Assembly (NCBI RefSeq): GCF_024730785.1
Contig: NZ_CP102830.1
Location: 4,254,001-4,318,000, forward strand
Source: Pseudomonas sp. LS44
GTDB lineage: Bacteria > Pseudomonadota > Gammaproteobacteria > Pseudomonadales > Pseudomonadaceae
Reading direction: 5' to 3'
DNA length: 64,000 bases
Positions 55,018 through 62,509 of this stretch are shown in pieces. Both the position numbers and the translations under genes were made by a program. The notes below the pieces were generated by a model. That model worked only from the letters and a program-made list of their open reading frames with translations, ran no database searches and was not told where the DNA came from. How positions within the stretch are numbered: the first letter of the stretch is position 1; each line of letters starts with the position of its first letter.

Positions 55018-55365
55018 TCAGAACCTGTTTACGATCTGCTGCGCGTCGGCCATACGGCGTTGAAATCACACTCGGACTTGTCGTTTACAACTTGTAAACT
55101 CCTCGTCCTCGCCTGATTTCGCCTTGTCTGGCTCTAGCTCGCGAGATCGTAAACAGGTTCTCAGGAAACCCGGCCGCAGGTATGGCTCACATGAGCCGGC
55201 CCCGAAGGGCGGAACTCAAACAATATTGCCCGGCCCACCTCGACCGAACCTGCCACCGATCGAGATCTCCGGGGCTAAGGCCAGACAAGGCGAACCGTCG
55301 CTTTGAAGCGCAGCGTACTCAGGTACGTGAGCATTCAAAGCGGCGGTTCAACGCCGTATGGCCGA
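55018..55365. repeat. Nested-palindrome element of about 350 bp, possible non-autonomous mobile element
   Basis: The stretch has several exact inverted repeats. AGAACCTGTTTACGATCT at 55020-55037 matches the reverse complement of 55144-55161. TCGGCCATACGGCGTTGAA at 55046-55064 matches the reverse complement of 55347-55365. GTTTACAA-C-TTGTAAAC lies at 55083-55099, CGCTTTGAA/TTCAAAGCG at 55299-55342, and GCCTTGTCTGGC pairs with GCCAGACAAGGC between about 55120 and 55292. No transposase or credible ORF lies inside. It occupies the gap between the MFS and pauC-like genes (54983-55387), where nothing else was seen. Confidence 0.8.
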
Positions 55366-55387
55366 CGACCCGGAAATCGTTCGACAA

Positions 55388-56881
55388 TCACAACTTGATC
55401 CAGGTGGCCTTCAGTTCGGTGTACTTGTCGAACGCATGCAGCGACTTGTCACGGCCGTTGCCGGACTGCTTGAAGCCACCGAACGGCGCGGTCATGTCAC
55501 CACCGTCGTATTGGTTGACCCACACGCTACCGGCGCGCAGCGCCTTGGCGGTCAAGTGGGCCTTGGAGATATTGCTGGTCCACACCGCCGCAGCCAGGCC
55601 ATAGGGCGTGTCGTTGGCGATGCGCACGGCTTCCTCGGCGTCCTCGAAAGTGATCACCGACAGCACCGGGCCGAAAATTTCCTCGCGGGCGATCTTCATC
55701 GCATTGCTCACCCCGTCGAAGATGGTCGGCTCGACATAGACGCCGCCGGTTTCCTCCAGAGTGCGCTTGCCGCCGACCACCAGCGTGGCGCCATCGCTAT
55801 GCCCCGATTCGATATAGGCCAGCACGGTGTTCATCTGCTGGGTGTCGACCAGCGCACCGACATTGGTTTGCGGGTCCAGCGGGTTGCCCGGTTTCCAGCC
55901 TTTCAGCGCCTCAATGACCATGGGCAGGAACTGCTCCTTAATCGAGCGCTCAACCAGCAGCCGCGAACCGGCGGTGCAGACTTCGCCCTGGTTGAAGGCG
56001 ATGGCGCCGGCCGCAGCCTCGGCGGCGGCTTTCAAGTCCGGCGCGTCGGCAAACACGATATTCGGGCTCTTGCCGCCGGCTTCCAGCCAGACGCGCTTCA
56101 TGTTCGATTCGCCGGCATAGATCATCAGCTGCTTGGCAATCTTGGTCGAGCCGGTGAACACCAGGCAGTCGACGTCCATATGCAGCGCCAGCGCCTTGCC
56201 GACAGTGTGCCCATAGCCCGGCAGGACGTTGAATACGCCCTTGGGAAGGCCGGCTTCGGTGGCCAGCTGGGCGATGCGGATGGCGGTCAGCGGTGATTTT
56301 TCCGATGGTTTGAGGATCACCGAGTTACCGCAGGCCAGCGCCGGGCCGAGCTTCCAGCAGCTCATCACCAGCGGGAAATTCCACGGCACGATGGCGGCGA
56401 CCACGCCGATCGCCTCGCGGGTCACCAGACCCAGCTCGTCGTGCGGGGTAGCAGCCACCTCGTCGTAGATCTTGTCGATCGCCTCGCCACTCCAGCGCAG
56501 CGAGTTGGCGGCACTGTTGACGTCGATATGCAGGGCGTCGTTGATCGGCTTACCCATGTCGAGGGTTTCCAGCAAGGCCAGCTCTTGGGCATTGGCCAGC
56601 AGCAGGTCGGCGAAGCGCAGCATCACCTTCTTGCGCTTGACCGGCGCCAACCGCGACCAGACACCGGAATCGAAGGCCGCCCGCGCGGCGCTGACCGCGC
56701 GCTCGGCGTCGGCGCTGTCGCAACTGGCTATTTGACCCAGCATCCGGCCATCAACCGGACTGATGCAATCGAACGTCGCCCCAGAGGCAGCAGCTGTGTA
56801 TTCACCTTGGATGTAGGCGCGGCCCTCGATCTTCAGCGCCTCGGCGCGCTGCTCCCAATCGGCACGGGTCAAACTGGTCAT
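55388..56881 (-). CDS. pauC: Aldehyde dehydrogenase of polyamine catabolism (PauC/KauB/PuuC-like)
   Basis: The 497-residue NAD(P)-dependent aldehyde dehydrogenase has the general-base Glu in WLEAGGKSPNIVFADAPDL (about 265) and the catalytic Cys in AFNQGEVCTAGSRLLVE (about 300). The Asn is in VVAAIVPWNFPLVMSCWKLGPAL, and FGGFKQSGNGRDKSLHAFDKYTELKATWI closes it. The C-terminus and length match PuuC and P. aeruginosa PA5312 (PauC, also called KauB). It oxidises gamma-glutamyl-aminoaldehydes or 4-guanidinobutyraldehyde-type substrates. It is divergent from the cupin gene; a PuuR-like box lies in the shared control region. Confidence 0.92.
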   Translation of the reverse strand: MTSLTRADWEQRAEALKIEGRAYIQGEYTAAASGATFDCISPVDGRMLGQIASCDSADAERAVSAARAAFDSGVWSRLAPVKRKKVMLRFADLLLANAQELALLETLDMGKPINDALHIDVNSAANSLRWSGEAIDKIYDEVAATPHDELGLVTREAIGVVAAIVPWNFPLVMSCWKLGPALACGNSVILKPSEKSPLTAIRIAQLATEAGLPKGVFNVLPGYGHTVGKALALHMDVDCLVFTGSTKIAKQLMIYAGESNMKRVWLEAGGKSPNIVFADAPDLKAAAEAAAGAIAFNQGEVCTAGSRLLVERSIKEQFLPMVIEALKGWKPGNPLDPQTNVGALVDTQQMNTVLAYIESGHSDGATLVVGGKRTLEETGGVYVEPTIFDGVSNAMKIAREEIFGPVLSVITFEDAEEAVRIANDTPYGLAAAVWTSNISKAHLTAKALRAGSVWVNQYDGGDMTAPFGGFKQSGNGRDKSLHAFDKYTELKATWIKL

Positions 56882-57048
56882 ATGCTGCTCCTCTTGTTCT
56901 GGCGACGATCTGGCAAGGCCGAAAAACTATCCAGCACAGCGGCCGTGCACCTGCAATTCGGCCGATCTGGCCGAGGTGCCCCAACACTAAACCGGGGTTG
57001 GCCTATTTTCAATATTTTTGACATAAGCTGGGCAAACGGCCTTGTCTT

Positions 57049-57065
57049 GTTCGTTTTATTAAACA
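57049..57065. promoter_or_regulatory. Possible PauR/PuuR-type operator between pauC and the cupin gene
   Basis: The plus strand reads TGTTCGTTTTATTAAAC; its complement GTTTAATAAAACGAACA agrees at most positions with the E. coli PuuR box as recalled (AAAATATAATGAACA). It sits 168 bp upstream of the pauC ATG and 66 bp upstream of the cupin ATG. The rest of the 249-bp gap shows AT-rich promoter-like sequence (TATTTTCAATATTTTTGACA at 57005-57024) but no second clear box. Confidence 0.35.
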
Positions 57066-57130
57066 TAGACTGCCGCCAACCGCCCTTCTGCGGGCCATCC
57101 CGTCACCTCTCGATCACAGCGCACCCCGCC

Positions 57131-57496
57131 ATGAACATTCAGCACATCGTTGATTTCGCCAGCGCCACAACCGCCACCGAGCACTATCAGCCGGCCGCCG
57201 AAAAGATCCTCGCCGGCGATCCGCAGCAAAGCGTGCGCAACCACTACAGCAGCCCGTGCGGGCAGTTCAGCTCGGGCATCTGGGAGGGCGCGGTCGGCCA
57301 ATGGACGGTGAATTACAGCGAGCACGAATACTGCGAGATTCTCAGCGGCGTATCGGTGCTGCGCGACAGCGCCGGCAACGCCAAGACCTTGCAGACCGGC
57401 GACCGCTTCGTCATCCCCGCCGGCTTCAGCGGCACCTGGGAAGTGCTCGAAGCCTGTCGCAAGGTCTATGTAATTTTCGAGCAAAACCCCGCTTGA
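57131..57496 (+). CDS. Cupin domain protein (DUF861/EutQ-like)
   Basis: The 121-residue single-domain cupin begins MNIQHIVDFASATTATEHYQ. Core: FSSGIWEGAVGQWTVNYSEHEYCEILSGVSVLRDS (metal-binding His-x-His replaced by SEHEYCEIL, typical of the cupin_3/DUF861 group), then TLQTGDRFVIPAGFSGTWEVLE. It is probably a metal-poor cupin with a small-molecule binding role. It is divergent from pauC, which suggests a link to polyamine metabolism. A terminator follows 28 bp downstream. The long upstream frame is antisense to pauC and was discarded. Confidence 0.88.
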   Translation: MNIQHIVDFASATTATEHYQPAAEKILAGDPQQSVRNHYSSPCGQFSSGIWEGAVGQWTVNYSEHEYCEILSGVSVLRDSAGNAKTLQTGDRFVIPAGFSGTWEVLEACRKVYVIFEQNPA

Positions 57497-57523
57497 TCTA
57501 ACGCACTCCAAGCGTGATCTTTC

Positions 57524-57549
57524 GGCCCGCCCAGTGCGGGCCTTTTCTT
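57524..57549 (+). terminator. Rho-independent terminator of the cupin gene
   Basis: GGCCCGC-CCAGT-GCGGGCC, then TTTTCTTG on the plus strand, 28 bp after the cupin stop. Confidence 0.88.
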
Positions 57550-57567
57550 GCCTGAAGAATCGCAGGC

Positions 57568-57599
57568 AAAAAAAACCCGCCGAAAAGGCGGGTTTTTTT
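57568..57599. terminator. Bidirectional terminator downstream of rpmB-rpmG
   Basis: A-run, then ACCCGCC-GAAAA-GGCGGGT, then T-run. On the minus strand it lies 17 bp beyond the rpmG stop; on the plus strand it backs up the cupin terminator. Confidence 0.92.
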
Positions 57600-57615
57600 G
57601 CAAGGCGCCGATCAA

Positions 57616-57771
57616 TTACTTGATCTTGGCTTCCTTGTACATCACGTGCTTACGGATGGTCGGATCAAATTTCTTGATCTCGATCTTGTCCGGAGTAGTA
57701 CGTTTGTTCTTGTCGGTGGTGTAGAAGTGGCCGGTACCGGCACTGGACACCAAACGGATCAGTTCGCGCAT
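57616..57771 (-). CDS. rpmG: 50S ribosomal protein L33
   Basis: The 51-residue protein reads [19 protein letters not shown], then [20 protein letters not shown] and [12 protein letters not shown]. It is the zinc-independent form: no CxxC pairs are present. The minus-strand start at 57771 follows a GGAGCAATC sequence. It is 9 bp downstream of rpmB in the standard rpmB-rpmG operon and ends at a strong terminator. Confidence 0.97.
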   Translation of the reverse strand: MRELIRLVSSAGTGHFYTTDKNKRTTPDKIEIKKFDPTIRKHVMYKEAKIK

Positions 57772-57780
57772 GATTGCTCC

Positions 57781-58017
57781 TTAAACCTTTTCGCCGCGAG
57801 CGCGCAGCTCAGCCAGCACGACATCAATACCACGCTTGTCGATGATGCGCATGCCCTTGGCGGTCAGGCGCAGACGGACGAAGCGGTTCTCGGACTCGAC
57901 CCAAAAGCGGTGATGCTGCAGGTTCGGCAGGAAACGACGACGGGTTTTGTTGTTCGCATGGGAAACGTTATTCCCGGTTACCGGACCCTTACCGGTAACT
58001 TGACAGACTCTCGACAT
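57781..58017 (-). CDS. rpmB: 50S ribosomal protein L28
   Basis: The 78-residue protein begins [42 protein letters not shown] and the C-terminal [20 protein letters not shown] are standard for L28. It is the first gene of rpmB-rpmG. GAGGC precedes the start. A promoter candidate lies about 150 bp upstream. Confidence 0.97.
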   Translation of the reverse strand: MSRVCQVTGKGPVTGNNVSHANNKTRRRFLPNLQHHRFWVESENRFVRLRLTAKGMRIIDKRGIDVVLAELRARGEKV

Positions 58018-58165
58018 GCCTCAGCCCTCTAAAACCACATGCCCAACCCGGCATGGGTTGGCCGCTTAAACTCAAAGTCAGTTGGCGCTCTGCGCCGCGT
58101 TTCATCGAGGTCTTACCGGCCACACCTACAGGCGAAGGAACCGGGCCCCTAGAAAAGAGCGCTGC

Positions 58166-58194
58166 TTTATACCAGAAAGCCCCCCTATCAACAA
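58166..58194 (-). promoter_or_regulatory. Possible sigma-70 promoter of rpmB-rpmG
   Basis: On the minus strand TTGTTG (58189-58194) and TATAAA (58166-58171) are separated by exactly 17 bp, pointing to rpmB with a leader of about 140 nt. The remaining part of the 347-bp gap 58018-58364 shows only the control region of the divergent peptide-binding-protein gene, with no ORF that looks real. Confidence 0.5.
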
Positions 58195-58364
58195 GTTTGG
58201 TGATGCCCTGAACCGCCCTGCCGACAATCGGTAACCCCACCATGCCGCGCGCTCAAGGCATATTTCGACGCTCGACCGCCCGTCAGTCTCCACCGTTGTA
58301 CCGCTCGCCGCCATGGTCTAGGGTAAATCCCTTTCCGCGCTCGCCGACCGTCTAGGAGCTCCGC

Positions 58365-59945
58365 ATGCGTCTTGCAGCCTTGCCATTGTTGTTCGCCCCG
58401 CTGCTGGCCCAGGCCGCAACCACCCTCAGCGTTTGCACCGAAGCCAGTCCGGAAGGCTTCGATGTGGTGCAGTACAACTCGCTGACCACCACCAATGCCT
58501 CGGCTGACGTCTTGATGAATCGGCTGGTCGACTTCGATGCTGGCAGCGGCGAGCTGCGCCCGAGCCTGGCGCAAAGCTGGGAAGTCTCGCCCGACGGCCT
58601 GCGCTACAGCTTCAAACTGCGCCCCGGGGTGAAATTCCAGCGCACCGCGTGGTTCAGTCCCAACCGCGATCTGAATGCCGATGACGTACTGTTCAGTTTT
58701 CAACGCATGCTCGAGCCAAGCCACGCCTGGTACAAGACCGCGCCGAGCGGCTACCCACACGCCCAGTCGATGCAGTTGCCGGCGCTGATCAAGCAGATCG
58801 AGGCGCCCGACCCGCTAACCGTGCGCTTCACTCTGACGCATCCGGATGCGACCTTTCTCGCCACGCTGAGCATGGGCTTCGCCTCGATCTACTCCGCCGA
58901 ATACGCCGACCAGCTGCTCAAGGCCAGCACACCGGAGAAGCTCAACAGCCAGCCAGTCGGCACCGGGCCGTTCATCCTCAAGCGCTTCCAGAAGGATGCG
59001 CTGGTGCGCTACAGCGCCAATTCCGATTACTTCGCCGGCAAACCGGCGGTCGATGCACTGGTGTTTGCCATCACCCCGGACGCCAACGTGCGCCTGCAGA
59101 AGCTGCGCCGCGGCGAGTGCCATATCGCCCTGTCGCCCAAGCCGCTGGACGCCCGCGCCGCCGCCAGCGATCCGAGCCTGCAGGTGCTCGACACACCGGC
59201 GTTCATGACCGCCTTCGTCGCCCTCAACAGCCAGCATGCGCCGCTGGACAACCCGGAAGTGCGCCAGGCGATCAACCTCGCCTTCGACAAGACCAGCTAC
59301 CTCAAGGCGCTCTTCGAGGACAGCGCCAGCCCCGCCAGCGGCCCCTACCCGCCGAACACCTGGAGCTACGCCAGCGAATTGCCCGGCTACACCCATGACC
59401 CGCAGCAGGCCCGTGCGCTGCTGGCCAAGGCCGGGTTGGCCGATGGCTTCAAGACCACGCTGTGGACGCGGCCCTCGAGCAGCCTGCTGAATCCCAACCC
59501 CAGCCTCGGCGCGCAGTTGCTGCAGGCCGATCTGGCCGAAGTCGGCATCCAGGCGGAGATTCGCGTGGTCGAATGGGGCGAGTTGATCCGCCGCGCCAAA
59601 GCTGGCGAGCACGATCTGCTGTTCATGGGCTGGGCCGGCGACAATGGCGATCCGGACAACTTCCTCACCCCGCAGTTTTCCTGTGCTGCAGTGCAAGCGG
59701 GGACCAATTTCGCGCGTTATTGCGACCCCGCCCTGGATCGCCTGATCGATGCCGGCAAGCGCAGCACCGACCAGGCGGAACGCAGCCGCTTATATAAGGA
59801 GGCGCAGGCGATCATCCAGCAGCAGGCGCTGTGGCTGCCACTGGCTCACCCACGCGCAGCGGTGCTGGCGCGCAAGGAAGTCAGCGGCTATCAGGTCAGC
59901 CCTTTCGGTCGCCAGGACTTCACCAACGTCAGCTTGCAACGCTGA
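58365..59945 (+). CDS. Periplasmic peptide-binding protein of an ABC transporter (DppA-like)
   Basis: The 526-residue family 5 solute-binding protein has a signal peptide MRLAALPLLFAPLLAQA with cleavage before ATTLSVCTEASPEGFD. Family signatures: the GELRPSLAQSWEVSPDGLRYSFKLRPGVKF block, LNADDVLFSFQRML, PVGTGPFILKRFQKDALVRYSAN, and the C-terminal LWLPLAHPRAAVLARKEVSGYQ. It probably delivers dipeptides to a Dpp-type permease encoded elsewhere; no permease or ATPase genes are adjacent. The position beside rpmB matches P. aeruginosa PA5317. Convergent with radC (42 bp between stops). Confidence 0.93.
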   Translation: MRLAALPLLFAPLLAQAATTLSVCTEASPEGFDVVQYNSLTTTNASADVLMNRLVDFDAGSGELRPSLAQSWEVSPDGLRYSFKLRPGVKFQRTAWFSPNRDLNADDVLFSFQRMLEPSHAWYKTAPSGYPHAQSMQLPALIKQIEAPDPLTVRFTLTHPDATFLATLSMGFASIYSAEYADQLLKASTPEKLNSQPVGTGPFILKRFQKDALVRYSANSDYFAGKPAVDALVFAITPDANVRLQKLRRGECHIALSPKPLDARAAASDPSLQVLDTPAFMTAFVALNSQHAPLDNPEVRQAINLAFDKTSYLKALFEDSASPASGPYPPNTWSYASELPGYTHDPQQARALLAKAGLADGFKTTLWTRPSSSLLNPNPSLGAQLLQADLAEVGIQAEIRVVEWGELIRRAKAGEHDLLFMGWAGDNGDPDNFLTPQFSCAAVQAGTNFARYCDPALDRLIDAGKRSTDQAERSRLYKEAQAIIQQQALWLPLAHPRAAVLARKEVSGYQVSPFGRQDFTNVSLQR

Positions 59946-59987
59946 TACCGCGCGGGCGACGGAGCACTGATGGGCAGCCGCCCGTTG

Positions 59988-60662
59988 CTACAACCAACCC
60001 AGCTCAGCCATCGACAACGGCTCGCCGTCGCCGACGATAAAGTGGTCGAGTACCCGCACATCGACGTAACCCAACGCCTCTTTCAGCCGCTGAGTCAGCA
60101 CGCGATCCGCCTGACTCGGCTCGGCGACTCCCGAAGGATGGTTATGGGTAAGAATCACCGCCGCCGCGTTGTGCGCCAGAGCGCGCTTGACCACCTGACG
60201 CGGATACACGCTGGCGCCGTCGACCGTGCCGCGAAACAACGCCTCGAAGGCCAACACGCGATGCTTGCTGTCGAGAAACAGGCAGCCGAACACTTCATGC
60301 GCTTCGTGGCGCAGCTGGGCTTTCAGGTAATCGCGCACCGCCTGCGGACTTTCCAGCGCCGAGTCGCGGCGCAAGCGCTCGGCGAGATGACGGCGGGCCA
60401 TTTCCAGCACTGCCTGCAACTGGGCGAACTTGGCGGGACCGAGCCCCAGATGCTGGCTGAACGAGGCTAAATCCGCCTCGAGCAAGGCCCGTAAGCTGCC
60501 GAAATCGTTCAGCAGGTGACGCGCCAGATCCACCGCACTCTTGCCGGTGACTCCCGTGCGCAGGAAAATCGCCAGCAATTCGGCGTCGCTCAAGGTGCCC
60601 GCGCCGTGCTGCAAAAGCTTCTCCCGCGGGCGTTCCGCCGCAGGCCAATCACGAATGCTCAT
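59988..60662 (-). CDS. radC: RadC family JAMM-domain protein
   Basis: The 224-residue protein starts [18 protein letters not shown] helix-hairpin-helix region is followed by a JAMM metal-binding domain: [15 protein letters not shown], then [16 protein letters not shown] with the His-x-His-x7-Asp metal ligands. RadC was once linked to DNA repair, but its function is unsettled. The ORF is open 37 codons upstream, yet the family start is 60662. It is divergent from coaBC. Confidence 0.94.
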   Translation of the reverse strand: MSIRDWPAAERPREKLLQHGAGTLSDAELLAIFLRTGVTGKSAVDLARHLLNDFGSLRALLEADLASFSQHLGLGPAKFAQLQAVLEMARRHLAERLRRDSALESPQAVRDYLKAQLRHEAHEVFGCLFLDSKHRVLAFEALFRGTVDGASVYPRQVVKRALAHNAAAVILTHNHPSGVAEPSQADRVLTQRLKEALGYVDVRVLDHFIVGDGEPLSMAELGWL

Positions 60663-60796
60663 ACCCTCTCCCTGTCGAGCTGGCCCGCTGTTCCGGTGCG
60701 GGCGCTGTGCTATCGTAGCCCTCTTTTTTGCGCCACGACCAGCCAGGGCGGGCAGCGTGCGCGATGACTCCATTAACTCTGTGTAAGGCAGTTCTA

Positions 60797-62005
60797 ATGC
60801 AGCGGCTGTATCGGAAACGCATCGTCCTGGGCGTGGGTGGCGGTATCGCTGCCTACAAGAGTGCCGAGTTGGTCCGCCGTCTGCGCGATCAAGGCGCCGA
60901 AGTTCGTGTGGTCATGACCCGCGGCGGTCGTGAATTCATCACCCCGCTGACCCTACAGGCGCTGTCCGGCCATCCCGTGCACCTCGAGCTGCTCGATCCC
61001 GAGGCCGAGGCCGGCATGGGTCACATCGAGTTGGCGCGCTGGGCCGATCTGGTCCTGATCGCTCCGGCCACGGCTGAACTGCTGGCGCGTCTGGCACAGG
61101 GCAACGCCGACGATCTGCTGACCACCCTGGTGCTGGCCACCGACGCCACCGTGGCCCTCGCCCCAGCGATGAATCAGGCGATGTGGCGCGACCCGGCGAC
61201 CCAGGCCAACCTCGAGCTGCTCGCCAGCCGCGGTCTGCGCGTGTTCGGCCCAGCCTCCGGCAGCCAGGCCTGCGGCGACGTCGGCCTCGGTCGCATGCTC
61301 GAAGCCGACGACCTGGCCCAGCTCGCCGCCGACTGCTTCCAGCGCCAGGCGCTGGACGGCAAGCACGTACTGATCACTGCCGGGCCGACCCAGGAAAACA
61401 TCGACCCGGTGCGCTATATCACCAACCACAGCTCCGGCAAGATGGGTTTTGCCCTCGCCGAAGCCGCCGCCGAAGCTGGTGCGCGAGTGACCCTGGTGAG
61501 TGGCCCGGTGTATTTGCCGACACCCGACCGGGTCAACCGGATCGACGTGGTCAGCGCCCGCGACATGCTCGCCGCCTGCGAAGCCGCGATGCCCTGCGAC
61601 CTACTGATCGCTGCCGCCGCGGTAGCCGACTACCGTCCGGAAGTGGTCGCCCAACACAAATTGAAGAAAGACCCGAGCACCGGCGACGGCCTGTTCCTGC
61701 AGATGGTGCGCAACCCGGACATCCTCGCCACCCTCGCCGGTCGCGACGACCGTCCGTTCAGCGTGGGTTTCGCCGCCGAAACCGAAAATCTGCTCGACTA
61801 CGCCTCGCGCAAGCTGCGTGACAAAAACCTCGACCTGATCGTCGCTAACGATGTGGCCAACCCCACCATCGGCTTCAACAGCGAAGAGAACGCCATCACC
61901 ATCATTGATCGCGAACAGCGGCAGACTAGCTTCGCCCAGACCAGCAAGGGCAAGATCGCCCGCCAGCTGATCGCCTTCATCGCCGACCGCCTCAACCAGG
62001 CCTGA
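60797..62005 (+). CDS. coaBC: Bifunctional CoaBC (Dfp)
   Basis: The 402-residue enzyme makes 4'-phosphopantetheine in CoA synthesis. The N-terminal CoaC flavoprotein domain (1-185) shows [22 protein letters not shown], the [10 protein letters not shown] motif and [13 protein letters not shown] with the catalytic Cys. The C-terminal CoaB domain (190-402) shows [44 protein letters not shown] and the KLKKDP Lys. The ATG at 60797 has GTAAGG upstream; the open frame before it is not typical. It lies 6 bp before dut. Confidence 0.96.
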   Translation: MQRLYRKRIVLGVGGGIAAYKSAELVRRLRDQGAEVRVVMTRGGREFITPLTLQALSGHPVHLELLDPEAEAGMGHIELARWADLVLIAPATAELLARLAQGNADDLLTTLVLATDATVALAPAMNQAMWRDPATQANLELLASRGLRVFGPASGSQACGDVGLGRMLEADDLAQLAADCFQRQALDGKHVLITAGPTQENIDPVRYITNHSSGKMGFALAEAAAEAGARVTLVSGPVYLPTPDRVNRIDVVSARDMLAACEAAMPCDLLIAAAAVADYRPEVVAQHKLKKDPSTGDGLFLQMVRNPDILATLAGRDDRPFSVGFAAETENLLDYASRKLRDKNLDLIVANDVANPTIGFNSEENAITIIDREQRQTSFAQTSKGKIARQLIAFIADRLNQA

Positions 62006-62011
62006 GACCCC

Positions 62012-62467
62012 ATGCACTCACTGCAAGCCAAGATTCTCGACGCGCGCCTCGGCCGCGATTTCCCGCTGCCGCAATACGCCACTCCGGGCTCCGCCGGCCT
62101 CGACCTGCGCGCCATGCTCCAGGAAGACACCACCCTTGAGCCGGGCCAGACCCTGCTGATTCCGACCGGCCTGTCGATCTACATCGCCGATCCAGGCCTG
62201 GCGGCACTGGTCCTGCCGCGCTCTGGCCTCGGCCACAAGCACGGCATCGTGCTCGGCAACCTGGTCGGCCTGATCGACTCCGATTACCAGGGCGAGCTGA
62301 TGGTGTCCTGCTGGAACCGCGGACAGAGCACGTTCCAGATCGCCGTCGGCGAGCGGATCGCCCAGCTGATCCTGGTCCCGGTGGTGCAGGCCCATTTCGA
62401 ACTGGTCGACGAGTTCGACGAAAGCCAGCGCGGCGCTGGCGGTTTCGGTCACTCCGGCAGCCATTGA
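62012..62467 (+). CDS. dut: dUTP pyrophosphatase
   Basis: The 151-residue trimeric dUTPase has motif 1 [13 protein letters not shown], motif 2 [18 protein letters not shown], motif 3 [19 protein letters not shown] with the catalytic Asp, motif 4 [12 protein letters not shown] and motif 5 [12 protein letters not shown]. It keeps uracil out of DNA and supplies dUMP for dTMP. It is co-transcribed with coaBC (6-bp gap), and the algC long ORF begins 42 bp downstream. Confidence 0.97.
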   Translation: MHSLQAKILDARLGRDFPLPQYATPGSAGLDLRAMLQEDTTLEPGQTLLIPTGLSIYIADPGLAALVLPRSGLGHKHGIVLGNLVGLIDSDYQGELMVSCWNRGQSTFQIAVGERIAQLILVPVVQAHFELVDEFDESQRGAGGFGHSGSH

Positions 62468-62509
62468 AGCGCCTCCACCGTTCAGGATGAATTGCCGAGG
62501 AGATCTACC

